A stretch of DNA of 64,000 nt from Brevibacillus brevis (GCF_031583145.1 NZ_CP134050.1:5783501-5847500), one strand, 5' to 3'; shown: positions 25,971 to 36,500, counted from the stretch's first letter. A program made the numbers and translations. Notes: generated by a model from the sequence alone, not told the origin.

Positions 25971-26810
25971 TTAGTCGCGGGTCAGCTCAGCCACGAAGTT
26001 CGGGAGTTTGAAGACAGCGTGGTGAAGGTCCGCATTGTAGTATTTGGTATCCAGCGCTTTGATCTGGGAAGCGTCCACTTCCAACGGATCGTACTTTTTG
26101 GAAGCGATGGTGAAGCTCCAGAGGCCGGATGGATAAGTCGGGATGCTGCATGTATAGAGACGGGTCACAGGGAAGATCGATTTCAGGTCTTTAAACACGC
26201 GCTTGATCAGCTCGCGGTTGAACCATGGCGATTCGGTTTGCGCTACCATGATGCCATCCGGCTTCAGAGCGTCGAAGATCCCTTGGTAGAAGCCTTTTTC
26301 AAACAGGCCGACAGCCGGACCTACCGGTTCTGTGGAGTCGACCATGATCACATCGTACTCGCCTTTGTGATCGTGGATATGTTTGATGCCGTCGATCACT
26401 TGCACGTCTACGCGGGAATTGCCCGTCAGCGCGCTTGCGATGTCAGGGAAGTATTTTTTGCAGGATTCAATTACGCCACCGTCGATTTCAGCCAATACCG
26501 CTTTTTCCACGGATGGATGCTTCACGATTTCGCGGATCGCTCCGCCGTCGCCGCCGCCCACTACCAGGACCTTCTTCGGGTTCGGGTGGGTGTTGAGCGC
26601 TACATGAGAAATCATCTCGTGATAGACAAACTCATCGACATCGGTGGTCATAACCATGCCGTCGAGCACTAACATGCGACCAAATTGCTTGGTAGTAATG
26701 ACGTCGATTTGTTGAAACTCGGTTTTTTCACTGTATAGGGTGTCGGTAATTTTCGTCGTAATCCCGTGATTTTCCGTTTGTTTCTCGGTGTACCACAATT
26801 CCATGTTCAT
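25971..26810 (-). CDS. speE: Spermidine synthase
   Basis: Aminopropyltransferase making spermidine from putrescine and decarboxylated SAM, 279 residues. Motifs: LVVGGGDGGAIREIVKH, VDVQVIDGIKHI, DVIMVDSTEPVGPA (catalytic aspartate), TYPSGLWSF. The ATG at 26810 was chosen because AAGGAGG lies 10 bases upstream; the frame opens ten codons earlier. Divergent from the PBP gene. Confidence 0.95.
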   Translation of the reverse strand: MNMELWYTEKQTENHGITTKITDTLYSEKTEFQQIDVITTKQFGRMLVLDGMVMTTDVDEFVYHEMISHVALNTHPNPKKVLVVGGGDGGAIREIVKHPSVEKAVLAEIDGGVIESCKKYFPDIASALTGNSRVDVQVIDGIKHIHDHKGEYDVIMVDSTEPVGPAVGLFEKGFYQGIFDALKPDGIMVAQTESPWFNRELIKRVFKDLKSIFPVTRLYTCSIPTYPSGLWSFTIASKKYDPLEVDASQIKALDTKYYNADLHHAVFKLPNFVAELTRD

Positions 26811-27014
26811 GGCTATGTAACCTCCTTCAAGTAACCGCATGTATTCAAACCTCTATCATCGCTGGCCGAAATCAGGAAGGGCCGCGATTCAGTGGAAGGT
26901 TTCGCTCCGGGAATGAAATCAGGGCTTCTGCAAGCGAGCCAAACGCCGCCGAGCCTTGGCTGCTCTTGTTCCGTCTGTATTCGTATCCCGTTATACTTTC
27001 GACAGTACAAGAAA

Positions 27015-27042
27015 ATTATAGTGGCTGTCCTTCAAATTGCAA
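27015..27042 (-). promoter_or_regulatory. Candidate speE promoter
   Basis: TTGCAA (27037-27042), 16 bases, perfect TATAAT (27015-27020) on the minus strand, giving a leader of nearly 200 bases. The rest of the 26811-27176 gap holds this leader and the forespore-type promoter of the PBP gene; no further gene is seen. Confidence 0.5.
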
Positions 27043-27081
27043 GTTTTTTTTGGACTCTCTTCCTTTCCTTGGGGAAGGCAA

Positions 27082-27111
27082 GTTTATCCATTGAATTGCT
27101 GACCCATACTA
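27082..27111 (+). promoter_or_regulatory. Candidate forespore (sigma-G/sigma-F) promoter of the PBP gene
   Basis: GTTTA (27082-27086), 18 bases, CATACTA (27105-27111). The -10 is a perfect match to the sigma-G motif CATWMTA and the -35 has one mismatch to GHATR. An inverted repeat (CATACTAGGA 27105-27114, TCTTAGTATG 27125-27134) starts in the -10. B. subtilis pbpG is forespore-expressed. Confidence 0.55.
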
Positions 27112-27176
27112 GGATTAACTTGTGTCTTAGTATGTCCCGATTCCAATATTCCATCGGGAGAAAGGAGGATGGGCAC

Positions 27177-29228
27177 ATGGAAGTGATTCGGGAAGCGCCG
27201 TTGATTCGCTGCCTTCGCTGGGCCAAGAAATTCGTAAAATTTGTCATACTCAGCCTATTGTGCGTATCGTTTGCCATCCTGCTCCTGGTCTTGTATTTGC
27301 GCTCGCAGCCGCTGCCTGAGACGTTTGTCAAACAGACGACGACCATTTACGCCTCCACGGGAGAAGTGCTCGATACCATGCACCGCGGAGAAAACAGAAT
27401 CGTTGTGCCTTTAAGTGAAATCTCCCCGGCTCTTGTCAACGCGACCATCGCGATTGAGGACAGGACGTTCCGGGAGCATTACGGCTTTGACTGGAAACGC
27501 CTGGCGAAGGCCGCCTATCTTGACGTCATTCATATGGACATGCGCCAGGGCGCCAGCACTATCACCCAGCAGCTGGCGCGAAACCTGTATTTGAGCCTGG
27601 ATAAGACGTGGGAGAGGAAGTTCAAGGAAGCGCTCTTGGCTATTCAGCTGGAATTGAACTACAGCAAAGACGACATTCTCGAGATGTACATGAACCAGAT
27701 CTACTACGGGCATTCCGCTTATGGAGCTCAAGCGGCAGCGCAGACGTACTTCGGCAAGGACGCCAAAAATTTGACCTTGGCTGAAAGCGCCATGCTGGCC
27801 GGCATTCCGAAAGGGCCATCGACCTACTCCCCTTATGCCGATTTTGAAAAGGCGAAAGCTCGGCAAAAGCTGATTTTGAACGCGATGGTACGGGATGGCG
27901 TCATCACCGACAAACAGGCGGAGCAGGCCTACGCCGAACCCCTCAAGCTCGTGGAACGCACCGCGAGTTCGGACACGGAGCTCGCTCCCTATTTCCGCGA
28001 CTACATCGCGAATCTGGTCAAGAACAAGTACGGAATCGACGAGGAGCTGTTCATCCACGGCGGCTTGAAAATCCATACCACTTTAGACCCGGTCATGCAG
28101 AAAAAGGCCGAATCCGTCGTTGCATCGGTACTGCCGAAGGACAACCCCAACCTCCAGGTAGCACTCGTCGCCATGGACCCCGCTACCGGATACATCAAAG
28201 CGATGGTGGGAGGCAGAGATTACAAGCAAAGCCAGTATAACCGCGCACTTGGCAAGCGGCAGCCCGGCTCGTCGTTCAAGCCGATCATGTACCTCGCCGC
28301 CTTACAGAACGGGTATACGCCGCTGACCATGATGAAAAGCGAGCCGACCGTCTTTACGTACGACAACAACAAGCAGTACATACCCAGCAACTTCGGCGGC
28401 AAGTATGCCAATGCCATGATCAATATGCGGGAGGCGATCAAGACCTCCGACAACATTTACGCGGTCAAAACCATCGACTTTTTGGGACCGCAAAAGGTGG
28501 TAGATCAGGCGAAGCGATTGGGGATCACAAGTCCGCTGCAAGCAGTTCCCTCCCTTGCATTAGGGACGTCGCCTGTATCTCCTCTGGAGCTGAATGCCGC
28601 ATACGCTGCCATCGCAAACAAAGGGGAAGCCGTGAAGCCGATTGCCATCACGTCGATCGAGGATAGTCAAGGGAATGTGCTGGTCGAAGAAAAAATCGAA
28701 AAAACGCCTGCTGCCGACCCCGTTGCATCCGCTCTATTGACGAATCTGATGCAAAGCGTTTTTGAGCGCGGGGGCACCGGTTTCAGGGTCGTGAACGAGC
28801 TGAACCGGCCTGTGGCAGGAAAAACCGGTTCCACAGACTACGATGCATGGCTGAGCGGATTTACGCCGCAGCTCGTATCGACTGTCTGGATCGGGTACGA
28901 CAAAAACCAAAAGGTAGACGACGTCACGGAAGGCTATTTGTCCAAAAAAATTTGGGTGCAATTCATGGAAGGCGCCTTGAAGGACCAGCCTCCTGCCTTG
29001 TTCGACATGCCCGCGGGAGTCGTCTCCGTCTACATCGACCCGCACTCGGGCAAGCTGGCTACGGAAAATTGCCCCAACCCCGAACTGTTCTACTTCGCCA
29101 GCGGAACGGAACCGCAGGAATACTGCACGGACCACTTGCCGGCCAACCAGGCTCCTACACCGTTGAAGCCGCCGGATTCATCATCCTTCTGGCAACGCAT
29201 GGGCAGCTGGTGGAAGCCAAGCGAGTAA
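27177..29228 (+). CDS. pbpG: Class A penicillin-binding protein (PBP2c/PbpG-like)
   Basis: 683 residues: membrane anchor (about 20-41), GT51 glycosyltransferase (catalytic Glu94 in IAIEDRTFREHYGFDW; RQGASTITQQLARN; AGIPKGPSTYSPY), then the transpeptidase with SSFKP, SDN and KTGS motifs. The ATG at 27177 follows AAAGGAGG; the 95 codons of open frame upstream show no family similarity and cross the promoter. Synteny with speE-speB equals B. subtilis pbpG (ywhE), which helps build spore peptidoglycan; the forespore-type promoter agrees. Confidence 0.93.
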   Translation: MEVIREAPLIRCLRWAKKFVKFVILSLLCVSFAILLLVLYLRSQPLPETFVKQTTTIYASTGEVLDTMHRGENRIVVPLSEISPALVNATIAIEDRTFREHYGFDWKRLAKAAYLDVIHMDMRQGASTITQQLARNLYLSLDKTWERKFKEALLAIQLELNYSKDDILEMYMNQIYYGHSAYGAQAAAQTYFGKDAKNLTLAESAMLAGIPKGPSTYSPYADFEKAKARQKLILNAMVRDGVITDKQAEQAYAEPLKLVERTASSDTELAPYFRDYIANLVKNKYGIDEELFIHGGLKIHTTLDPVMQKKAESVVASVLPKDNPNLQVALVAMDPATGYIKAMVGGRDYKQSQYNRALGKRQPGSSFKPIMYLAALQNGYTPLTMMKSEPTVFTYDNNKQYIPSNFGGKYANAMINMREAIKTSDNIYAVKTIDFLGPQKVVDQAKRLGITSPLQAVPSLALGTSPVSPLELNAAYAAIANKGEAVKPIAITSIEDSQGNVLVEEKIEKTPAADPVASALLTNLMQSVFERGGTGFRVVNELNRPVAGKTGSTDYDAWLSGFTPQLVSTVWIGYDKNQKVDDVTEGYLSKKIWVQFMEGALKDQPPALFDMPAGVVSVYIDPHSGKLATENCPNPELFYFASGTEPQEYCTDHLPANQAPTPLKPPDSSSFWQRMGSWWKPSE

Positions 29229-29236
29229 AAGAAAGA

Positions 29237-29267
29237 GGACGTGGAAATGGACCACGTCCCTTTTTTT
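29237..29267. terminator. Terminator after the PBP gene
   Basis: GGACGTGG pairs with CCACGTCC, followed by seven Ts on the plus strand. It overlaps the last codon of the convergent small gene. Confidence 0.85.
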
Positions 29268-29520
29268 ATCTCAGCGACTCCTGCTCGCCGCCTGCTATGA
29301 CTCCGTTCCCATCCGTAAAGACATGGTCGTTGACGATGCTGATCATCCCCGCCTGATCTAGCTGCTCCAATACTTCAAACAAGCTGTCCCTTTTCCCGGC
29401 AGGTAGCTTGCGAATAAAGTTGTTGATTTCCTGGGGAGACACATGCGTGCGGAAATGGACCCCGCCATGCTTTACAAAATGGTCGTTGTTTGTATCCTGT
29501 ACACGTGGATCTTCGCTCAT
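29266..29520 (-). CDS. Conserved small cytoplasmic protein, unknown function
   Basis: 84 residues, charged and soluble, MSEDPRVQDTNNDHFVKHGG at the start; no family recognised. No strong Shine-Dalgarno sequence beyond GGAAGGGG about 10 bases upstream. A hairpin-rich leader precedes it (see 29604-29704). Confidence 0.6.
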   Translation of the reverse strand: MSEDPRVQDTNNDHFVKHGGVHFRTHVSPQEINNFIRKLPAGKRDSLFEVLEQLDQAGMISIVNDHVFTDGNGVIAGGEQESLR

Positions 29521-29647
29521 CGGGTAACGCCCCTTCCGTCAGACTTTAGTCGTCATGCCTTTGTAGTGTTCCGCTCCGTCTGGGCGAACATGAGCTGAAA
29601 AAATAGCCTCTCAAGGCCAGGCACGAAAGGGGGCCAAAAAGCAAGAC

Positions 29648-29681
29648 AAACAGGGAAAGAGTGACGGCTCTCTCCCTGTTT
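29648..29681 (-). terminator. Hairpin between ywhD and the 84-residue gene
   Basis: AAACAGGGAGAGAG pairs with TCTTTCCCTGTTT on the minus strand, followed by GTCTTGCTTTTTGG. It may end ywhD transcripts or act in the leader of the downstream gene. Confidence 0.6.
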
Positions 29682-29690
29682 GATGACCTA

Positions 29691-29704
29691 GTGTACATGT
29701 ACAC
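29691..29704. repeat. Perfect 14-base palindrome GTGTACATGTACAC
   Basis: It lies in the 270-base gap between ywhD and the 84-residue gene, just below a candidate minus-strand promoter (TTGTTA, 17 bases, TAAACT). Possible operator. Confidence 0.5.
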
Positions 29705-29790
29705 AGTTATGAAAATAAGTTTACCTTACTCCTAAACTGGTAACAATTACTTTCACCATTTGTTCACAGACCGTTCACGATTTCCAAGGA

Positions 29791-30288
29791 TTAGGACAAA
29801 GCTTGCTTTAATTCCTCCGAGGAATTGTCGTACATGGCCGCATTATTGTCGATCAAAAGCTTTTTCAGTGCTGCTTTTTCCTTCTCGCCCAATTCGGACA
29901 GCATGATGCGCCGTTTCATGGAATAATCCATGCGGTTGACGTGGTCTGCCAAAATTTTGTATCCGCGTCGAGCTTCCCGGTCGATCTCCATATAGCAGGC
30001 AGTCGCTCCCGCATAGTACGGCCCGGCTTCGTTCCGGTCAACCGTCACCCAGACGATCCAGTACGGTTTGCCGTTCGGCACGTCATCCTTGTTGGCCGTC
30101 CATTTGATGCCTTTTTCTACGGAGCTCTTCGCGTGCAGCGCTCCCATATCGATATACGCTTCGTCACCGTCGATAATGACGGAAGAAACGGCGTTCAAGT
30201 CGAGAACACCTTGACCGAAACCTCCGTGAACATCGGTCTTGCCGCTCATGATTGTAAAGCCGCCCTTTTTATTGTCAAAAATATCCAC
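29791..30288 (-). CDS. ywhD: YwhD family protein
   Basis: 165 residues clearly of the YwhD family: HGGFGQGVLDLN, MGALHAKSSVEKGIKW, VPNGKPYWIVWVTVDRNEAGPYYAGATACYMEIDREARRGYK, DHVNRMDYSMKRRI. The molecular function is unknown. The GTG at 30288 (VDIFDNKKGGFTIMSG) follows GGAGGG; the frame extends 44 codons further without similarity. It lies near pbpG and speE as in B. subtilis. Confidence 0.88.
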   Translation of the reverse strand: MDIFDNKKGGFTIMSGKTDVHGGFGQGVLDLNAVSSVIIDGDEAYIDMGALHAKSSVEKGIKWTANKDDVPNGKPYWIVWVTVDRNEAGPYYAGATACYMEIDREARRGYKILADHVNRMDYSMKRRIMLSELGEKEKAALKKLLIDNNAAMYDNSSEELKQALS

Positions 30289-30370
30289 GTTCAAACCCTC
30301 CAGACTTCGTTCTCCTTTCTTTATTCTACTCGGAAACCAATACCGAAGCAATTTGCCTGTATGCCCGGTG

Positions 30371-30703
30371 TCAATTTGGAGGGTCCTGAGTGTCCTCGGT
30401 CTTTTCGTTCCGATGCCCACGCCGCAGTTTGTCGTAGATCCAAAGAACCATTGTAACGAACAGCGCTGTGTGGAGCCCCATCACCAGCTTGAGAATCCAC
30501 AGTCCTCCCAGCATCCCGTCCGACGGAATGATGACGACGTAGTACAGGAAGCTGGAACAAAAGGAAGAGAGCAAGGTCGCCCAGATCCGAAAGCCAAACA
30601 GCGCGCGAATATACCCCGCCAGAAACAGTCCCACGAAGGGCCCAGCCAGTTGCCACGAATATAGGAAGGGGCCCAGAAACAGCCAAACCAGCAAGTTATC
30701 CAT
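30371..30703 (-). CDS. Small membrane protein, unknown function
   Basis: 110 residues with about three hydrophobic segments (LLVWLFLGPFLYSWQLAGPF; LLSSFCSSFLYYVVIIPSDG; GLHTALFVTMVLWIYD) and a charged C-terminal tail. It begins 15 bases after the lipase stop and so is probably the last gene of the surface-protein cassette. No family recognised. Confidence 0.65.
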   Translation of the reverse strand: MDNLLVWLFLGPFLYSWQLAGPFVGLFLAGYIRALFGFRIWATLLSSFCSSFLYYVVIIPSDGMLGGLWILKLVMGLHTALFVTMVLWIYDKLRRGHRNEKTEDTQDPPN

Positions 30704-30718
30704 GCGAGCCCTCCTCGT

Positions 30719-33529
30719 CTATCGTGAATCACTGTGCACTTCCCTCATTCCTTCTTGATCCAGGCGGTACCTTTTCCCCGTTTCTTGCTCTTCCTCGGGA
30801 TCCTCCGACGAAAAGCGCTCGATTCGCAGGTCGAAGCCAGCCTCTTCTTCCGGATGCGCGGGGACAAATTCCAGCTCTTCGCCATCTTTCACGTGGATGA
30901 CGACGAGATTTCCATGATATTCGATAGAGAGATCGTCCCACACTTCTTTTTCCGTCGGGGAGAGGGTCATTTTCTTACCTGCCTTGGCAATCGTGACCTC
31001 AGGAAACCCGCCGTCTGCCCGGGAAAGAATGTAGGTCAAGTACTCACGCTGGTTGCTTGCTGATTTGCGCAGCCCCGGCTGCGTCGTCTCGTCTCCTTTG
31101 AGCAGCTGCGTTACCTGGCTGATGACCTCAGGAATAGTGGGCAGCTTTGCGTGCTCCCCTTTGACGTAGTACTTTTTCTTGATGTCCTTCTGGGCGTAGC
31201 TGGCACTGAGGTACGGGACCGTGCCATCCCCCATTCCTTTGTCGTAATACGGAGTCCATGTCTGATGGTATCCGTCGAAGAAATATCCCAGCAGCGTAGG
31301 CTCCCCTTGCCCGATAATGGAGTATTGCGGGACGTTGATCGTCTTGTTGTCCCACTTTTCGTGCAGCTTCCCCGCCTGCTTGACCAGCGGAGAATAGGAG
31401 AGTCGAATCGCTTTGTCCTGCAAAAATTCGTCGTAGCTGTATGGATCGTTCTGGTTCTTTTTCAGAAAGCCGGCGGTCTGAAAATATTTTTTGGACGGTA
31501 GCAGTTCATATACAGCGGGAGCGTACTCGGAAATGATTTTCCCTGTCCCCTCGTCCATCCACGGAATGGAGAAGTTGTAGCCGTACCGGATCGCCTGGTA
31601 CGCTCTTGGGGCTCCCAGGAACGGCGTGCCCATATAGATGACCCGATGAACTTTCGATTGATAGGAGATGTTGTTCAAGAGCGTCTCCCGGATCAGCAGC
31701 CCTCCCATGCTGTGTGCAACCAGCTGTACCTTGCCCGCACCCGACCTCTCCAAAGCCGTATCGATCTTTTGCTTGAGCTCCGCCGCATTTTTGGCGTTGC
31801 TATAACGCCAATCGTACGGCATGGCAAACAACGTACGGAACTTCTTGTACCCCATTTTCTCCAATTGCTTGACCATGCTGTAATACTGCTCGGTCATGTT
31901 GCGCACGGGATCGAGCGGCGTATAGGAAAGGTATTCAATCGCACTGAACCCTTCATCGGCCCTCTCCGGGAAGATCTTCACATTGCTTTCTCTCGGCTTG
32001 ACATCGACGCTGTTGGGACGGATCGGCTCCAGCGAGAGCAGCCTGCGATGTCTGGGATCGTTGATTCCAATCAGGCTGTCGGCGAGCCCGAGCCATATTT
32101 CCGAGATCTTCCCGTCTTCCTCCGCCTCCAGCCGGGAGCCTCCAATTCCCGGGATGAGAATGACCGGGATCGTCTCGATCGCCACATGCAGGCTGTACGA
32201 ATTGGGAGTAAATCCGGATCGTTTGCTTGCAGCTACTTTGACGAGATACGTACCGGGGTCTGCCTGAAAGACGATTTGCTCACTGGCGTTTTTCGGTTTT
32301 TCAGACTTCCCCAAGACTTTGTTTCCCGTCTCGTCAAGCAGGTACAGGTCGACGTCCATACCTGTCGGCAATTCGTTCAGTTCCAGCTTGATCGTCGAAG
32401 CCAGCGTCATGCCGATGCGATAGAAATCAGTATCCGACAGGCTGTGGAGGTTCCCCTGAATCTTCGAGCTGTAGTCGCTCGGCAATTCATACGCATCCGA
32501 GACGGAGTCGTTCGGTTCGTACTGATCCAGCTTGCCGTCCCCCTGGTCCGCCATAAAATCTGCCCGCAGGCGGTAGTAGTAGTCTTTATGGTAAGAGTCC
32601 TTGCTGCCTTTCACCTGAATGTAGTACCAGGCCCCCCTTTCCATTCGAATCCCTTCGATCTCCTCGTCTGCGCTCCCTGGCTGTTCGGAGCGGGCCAGCT
32701 CCTGATCCTCTTCGGAAAATACGTAAACGCTGTAGTCTTGGCCAGCCGGGATGTCGCGGAGAGTGACGTTCATCGTCCCGTTGCTTGTTGCTTTGATTTT
32801 CCATGTGTCGACGTCCCCGCTTTTTCCGATCCGTCCATAGGCGTCCGTGGCGTCAAACAGCCAGTCTGCCTTGCTGAAGGAATCGTTCGGTTCCATCTCA
32901 AAGAGAGACTTCCTGCTGCGCAGCTCCACCTCTGTCGGCTTTTTGTCGCCCGAGTATTCGCTGTAAAAATCGTCAGCCCATCGCTCCACCTTCGCCTGTT
33001 GTCTGCTCGGCCCATCTGATTCCACCGGTTCCGATTTTTGATCAGCACTTTCCGCGTCGGATTTCCGCTCGGGCGTCCAATTCGCAGCATTCTCCAGCTC
33101 GAGCCTGTCCTCCCGCTCTTCCGCATGACGATCCCACGGGGCTTCTCTTACCTCTATCCCATTTTCGCCGAACGAGACAGTATCGGGCACAGGGATTCGC
33201 CAGCGAAGGATCGGCTTCTCTTCACCCGCCACTCTCCATTCAACGGTCAGCGGACTGTTCTCCGCACTCGGCCTCACTGCGACCGAAAAGCGCTTTTCCC
33301 CCCGCAGGGAGTAGGATGCCTCCTGCCCATCCTGCCGGAAGCCGACCACGAGCTCCTCATCTGCTCGGGAAAGCGACGCCTGGATGCGCAAATCGCCAGC
33401 CTCTTCCCAAGCCCATGCCTCTTTTACGATTGAACGCCGTTCCTTCGCCCACCCTGACGGAACCGCTCCTCCCCACACCAGCGCGATGATCAGCAGAAAA
33501 AACGCCAGGCGCTTGGCCGATTTCCCCAC
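30719..33529 (-). CDS. Secreted lipase/acyltransferase with two PPC domains and an LCAT-type hydrolase domain
   Basis: 936 residues: signal peptide (about 1-29, ending GWA), a region of about 180 residues of unknown fold, two pre-peptidase C-terminal (PPC) domains each opening with EPNDS (about 212-325 and 337-450), then an LCAT-type alpha/beta hydrolase from PVILIPGIGGSRLE (about 455) with the nucleophile in VAHSMGG (about Ser607), acid in GMGDGTVPYLSA and histidine in KGEHAKLP. The GTG at 33529 follows GAGGGGG and leads directly into the signal peptide. Substrate unknown; phospholipid or wall-lipid ester hydrolysis is likely. No cysteines seen in the mature protein. Confidence 0.85.
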   Translation of the reverse strand: MGKSAKRLAFFLLIIALVWGGAVPSGWAKERRSIVKEAWAWEEAGDLRIQASLSRADEELVVGFRQDGQEASYSLRGEKRFSVAVRPSAENSPLTVEWRVAGEEKPILRWRIPVPDTVSFGENGIEVREAPWDRHAEEREDRLELENAANWTPERKSDAESADQKSEPVESDGPSRQQAKVERWADDFYSEYSGDKKPTEVELRSRKSLFEMEPNDSFSKADWLFDATDAYGRIGKSGDVDTWKIKATSNGTMNVTLRDIPAGQDYSVYVFSEEDQELARSEQPGSADEEIEGIRMERGAWYYIQVKGSKDSYHKDYYYRLRADFMADQGDGKLDQYEPNDSVSDAYELPSDYSSKIQGNLHSLSDTDFYRIGMTLASTIKLELNELPTGMDVDLYLLDETGNKVLGKSEKPKNASEQIVFQADPGTYLVKVAASKRSGFTPNSYSLHVAIETIPVILIPGIGGSRLEAEEDGKISEIWLGLADSLIGINDPRHRRLLSLEPIRPNSVDVKPRESNVKIFPERADEGFSAIEYLSYTPLDPVRNMTEQYYSMVKQLEKMGYKKFRTLFAMPYDWRYSNAKNAAELKQKIDTALERSGAGKVQLVAHSMGGLLIRETLLNNISYQSKVHRVIYMGTPFLGAPRAYQAIRYGYNFSIPWMDEGTGKIISEYAPAVYELLPSKKYFQTAGFLKKNQNDPYSYDEFLQDKAIRLSYSPLVKQAGKLHEKWDNKTINVPQYSIIGQGEPTLLGYFFDGYHQTWTPYYDKGMGDGTVPYLSASYAQKDIKKKYYVKGEHAKLPTIPEVISQVTQLLKGDETTQPGLRKSASNQREYLTYILSRADGGFPEVTIAKAGKKMTLSPTEKEVWDDLSIEYHGNLVVIHVKDGEELEFVPAHPEEEAGFDLRIERFSSEDPEEEQETGKRYRLDQEGMREVHSDSR

Positions 33530-33598
33530 AAAAATAACCCCCTCGTCTCTTTTTCTTCCTTCACAGTAGAAAAAGAAAGAGAGGGGGTGCAAATATAT

Positions 33599-36500
33599 TT
33601 ACTGTGTCGTATGGTTGCGGATTCCTTGGCGTTCCCAGGCATTCGCGATGATGCGGAACCCTATCCGGTAATCGCCTGGGCCGTGTCCCTGCCCAGCGCT
33701 TTTATTGAAGGTCGGAAAGCCTTTGCTTGCGCCAAATCGGAACTGCACGAAATAGTGCACGGCGTAAGTCGAATCCTTCTGGAAGCCGCGCTGCTTGTCG
33801 CCCATCAGCGGAATATCCACTCCTGTCTCGCGCTCGCCCAGCTTGGATGCCGAATAGGTCGGCCCCCTCCAAAGCTGAGGGGTGGTTGACTTGAGGGTCA
33901 GGGAAGATTGCAAAGCTGTCTGCCTCTTGCCCGTCTCCGAAATCCATGCTTGCGCGGCAACCACGACCGGGTACTGACCGCTGACCGGATGGCGATGGCG
34001 AGCTTGGAGCTCCACCTGGGTCAAAATCCGCTCGCCGGCGTAATAATCCAAAGGCTGGCTGTTCGGATAGCGGTCACGGGCATGGTATTCCGACCATTCC
34101 GCTGTGTGGCGGAGCGAGCCCGTAGCGTTTGGCTCAAATACTTCAAACAGGCGCTCTCCCCCTTTCACCGTGATGGTGTAGCGGCCCGACATCGTTTTGG
34201 ACTGGCTCTGCGGCTCACACGTCTCCTCGCCGTCATCGTCCGTGGAACAGCTGTCGTATGCCAGCTCAAACTGGATGCGGTAATCCATCGAGATCACAAA
34301 GCCGTTGATCTCTGCCTTGTACTTTTGGCTTTGCAGCTCCTCGCGCCACGTCGTTTGCGTCGGCACAACCGTACCGGTGTAAAGATAGTCCCCTCCGGTA
34401 GAAGCGCTGCTCACCTGCCACTGTTGGGCGGTACCGGGACCGCTGACTTTCAGATCGAGCTGCTGGGGACTGTACACGGCCATGCTTTTCGAATCGGAGA
34501 TCCAGCCTGGCTGTGCTGTCACGGTCACGTTTTGAATTCCTTCGCCGCTCACGGATTGCTCAAGCGCTGACTTGTAAGCGCTGATTTTTGAGTTGATTTC
34601 CTGCTTGGTTTTTTGAAAGCCTTCATTGATTTTCGTCTGGTCAATCACGACGCGAATAGTCGCTGGCTCCCGCTCCCATACCCCGTCTGCCTGCAAAGAG
34701 AGCTTCTGAAGCTGGCGATTGTCGCTATCGTAAATTTCCAGCCCAATCTCGCCGCCATCGAATTCACCGCCCCCGCCCGGCGGATAGGGTATCGCGGGTG
34801 CTCCATTCAGCTTGACCGGCCACATGGCCCGGTTATCCGTCCAGATGGTCTCGTTGTCCGGCTTGTTTTTTCCGGGATTGATGTTTGCGATGAAGTTTTC
34901 CGCTTGCTGCGGGTACTGGGTCGGCACTTGAATGGTCCGTACCTCACCCGGCTTGAACCCGTCCACGTCGAGCATCGTCTCATGCGGAGAGCTCTCCCAG
35001 CGCACCGCCAGCTTGGTGTCATGCTCCTCGCTGCCGGCATTTTTGACCTGGAACGTAATCGTGCCGGCCGTTCCCGCTGCTTGCGGCTGTTTGGGCGAAA
35101 TGGCAAAGCTGCTCTTGATGATCAGCAGATTCTCGCCTTTTGGGGCCGCATCCCCAATCTGGATAAATAGATGTCCGTCGCACTGGTTGGTCGAGTTGTC
35201 GTCATCGTAAAACTCGACGATGTACAGGCCGCTTAGGATCTCTTTGGTGTCCTTGTCTTGCGGAAGGCGCAGCCAATGTCCTTCCGACGCCTTGGAGCTC
35301 CCCGGCAGGTTGGTAGAGCCGCGCCTGTATTCCCACGCTCCGGTGTCGGGGTCAAGCCAACGCACCTGGTAATTCGTATCCTCGCTGGTGAACAGATTGA
35401 GCGCGTACCCGTCATTGCCAAAATCGGACGTGCCAAGCTCAATGGTCTCGCCGCGCTCCACGCTTCTCATCCATTTCTGGTCACCAAGTACCGTCTCCAT
35501 GCTGATCAAAAGCTCGTAGCATCGCTTGTACGTAAGAACGGTAAAGGAAAACTCTCTGACGCAGCCTGTTTCAGAAATAAAGACGAGCTTCATCTCTTCT
35601 CCCACTGCAAAATCATCCGGGAGCAGCACATCCTGCCTTTCATCGGCCATTCGCTTCTGGCCGATCGGCACTTTTCGCCCATCGTACTCCAAATACCACG
35701 TACCCGCCGCGTTCGCCGAGACGGCCATGTGCATGTCGTACCCATCTGCGGTTTTCGTGAACGTTTCCTTGTAAAACGGGTCGAACATAAAGTCATAAAG
35801 GGGTGCCCCTCCAGACGGAAACTCGGATGGCGGTTCACCGTACACCTTGAATTTGATTTTCGCCTGCTCCGTGATCGTGCAGGAAGAATCGCGCACCTTG
35901 ATCGTGATCTCCCAGTTGCATTCCGGCCTCCCCTCCCATAAAAGGCCCGTGTAGTTCAGCTTGACCCGATACGTTTTTCCCTTTTCCAAGATGACATCAT
36001 GCGAGTCCTTCCCGGTCCCGAACGGCAGAGTCAGTCTGTCGGATTCCCATGTCGCCCACCTTTCTCTCCCCTTTTCATCGCTGTAGCCACCCGGCAACCT
36101 CTCGATCGAACCATCCGGCCGGATCACATCCCATTTCACTTTGGCTGCAAGCTGGTCTCCTTCCGCATCGGTGTATTTCGCGATCAGGGTTACCTCTTCG
36201 TTGGGAGCGACCTCTATCGTAGCCCCATTTTTCAGGGCAGTTCCGCTGTGGATCACAATCGGGCAATGGTCTTTTTCTTCCTCGCCGCCCTTTCTCACTT
36301 GAAAGGTCTTTTGCCAGCATTCGGTTCCATCGTCGCTTTCATAGGTGATCGTAAAGGTCCCGGATGTAGGCGCATCGGTTATCCCGACTTTGCGGTTGTT
36401 GCCCGAACCGCTCTGCATCACCATCCCGTTGTGCTTGAACGTCCCCGCCTTTTTGGCGGTCGCAATGATCCGTGTGTCGTCTTTTACGGAGATTCCCTCA

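Noticed and set aside
26892..27176. 95-codon N-terminal extension of the PBP gene
   Set aside because: No likeness to PBPs, crosses the speE and forespore promoters, and the ATG at 27177 has a strong AAAGGAGG site.
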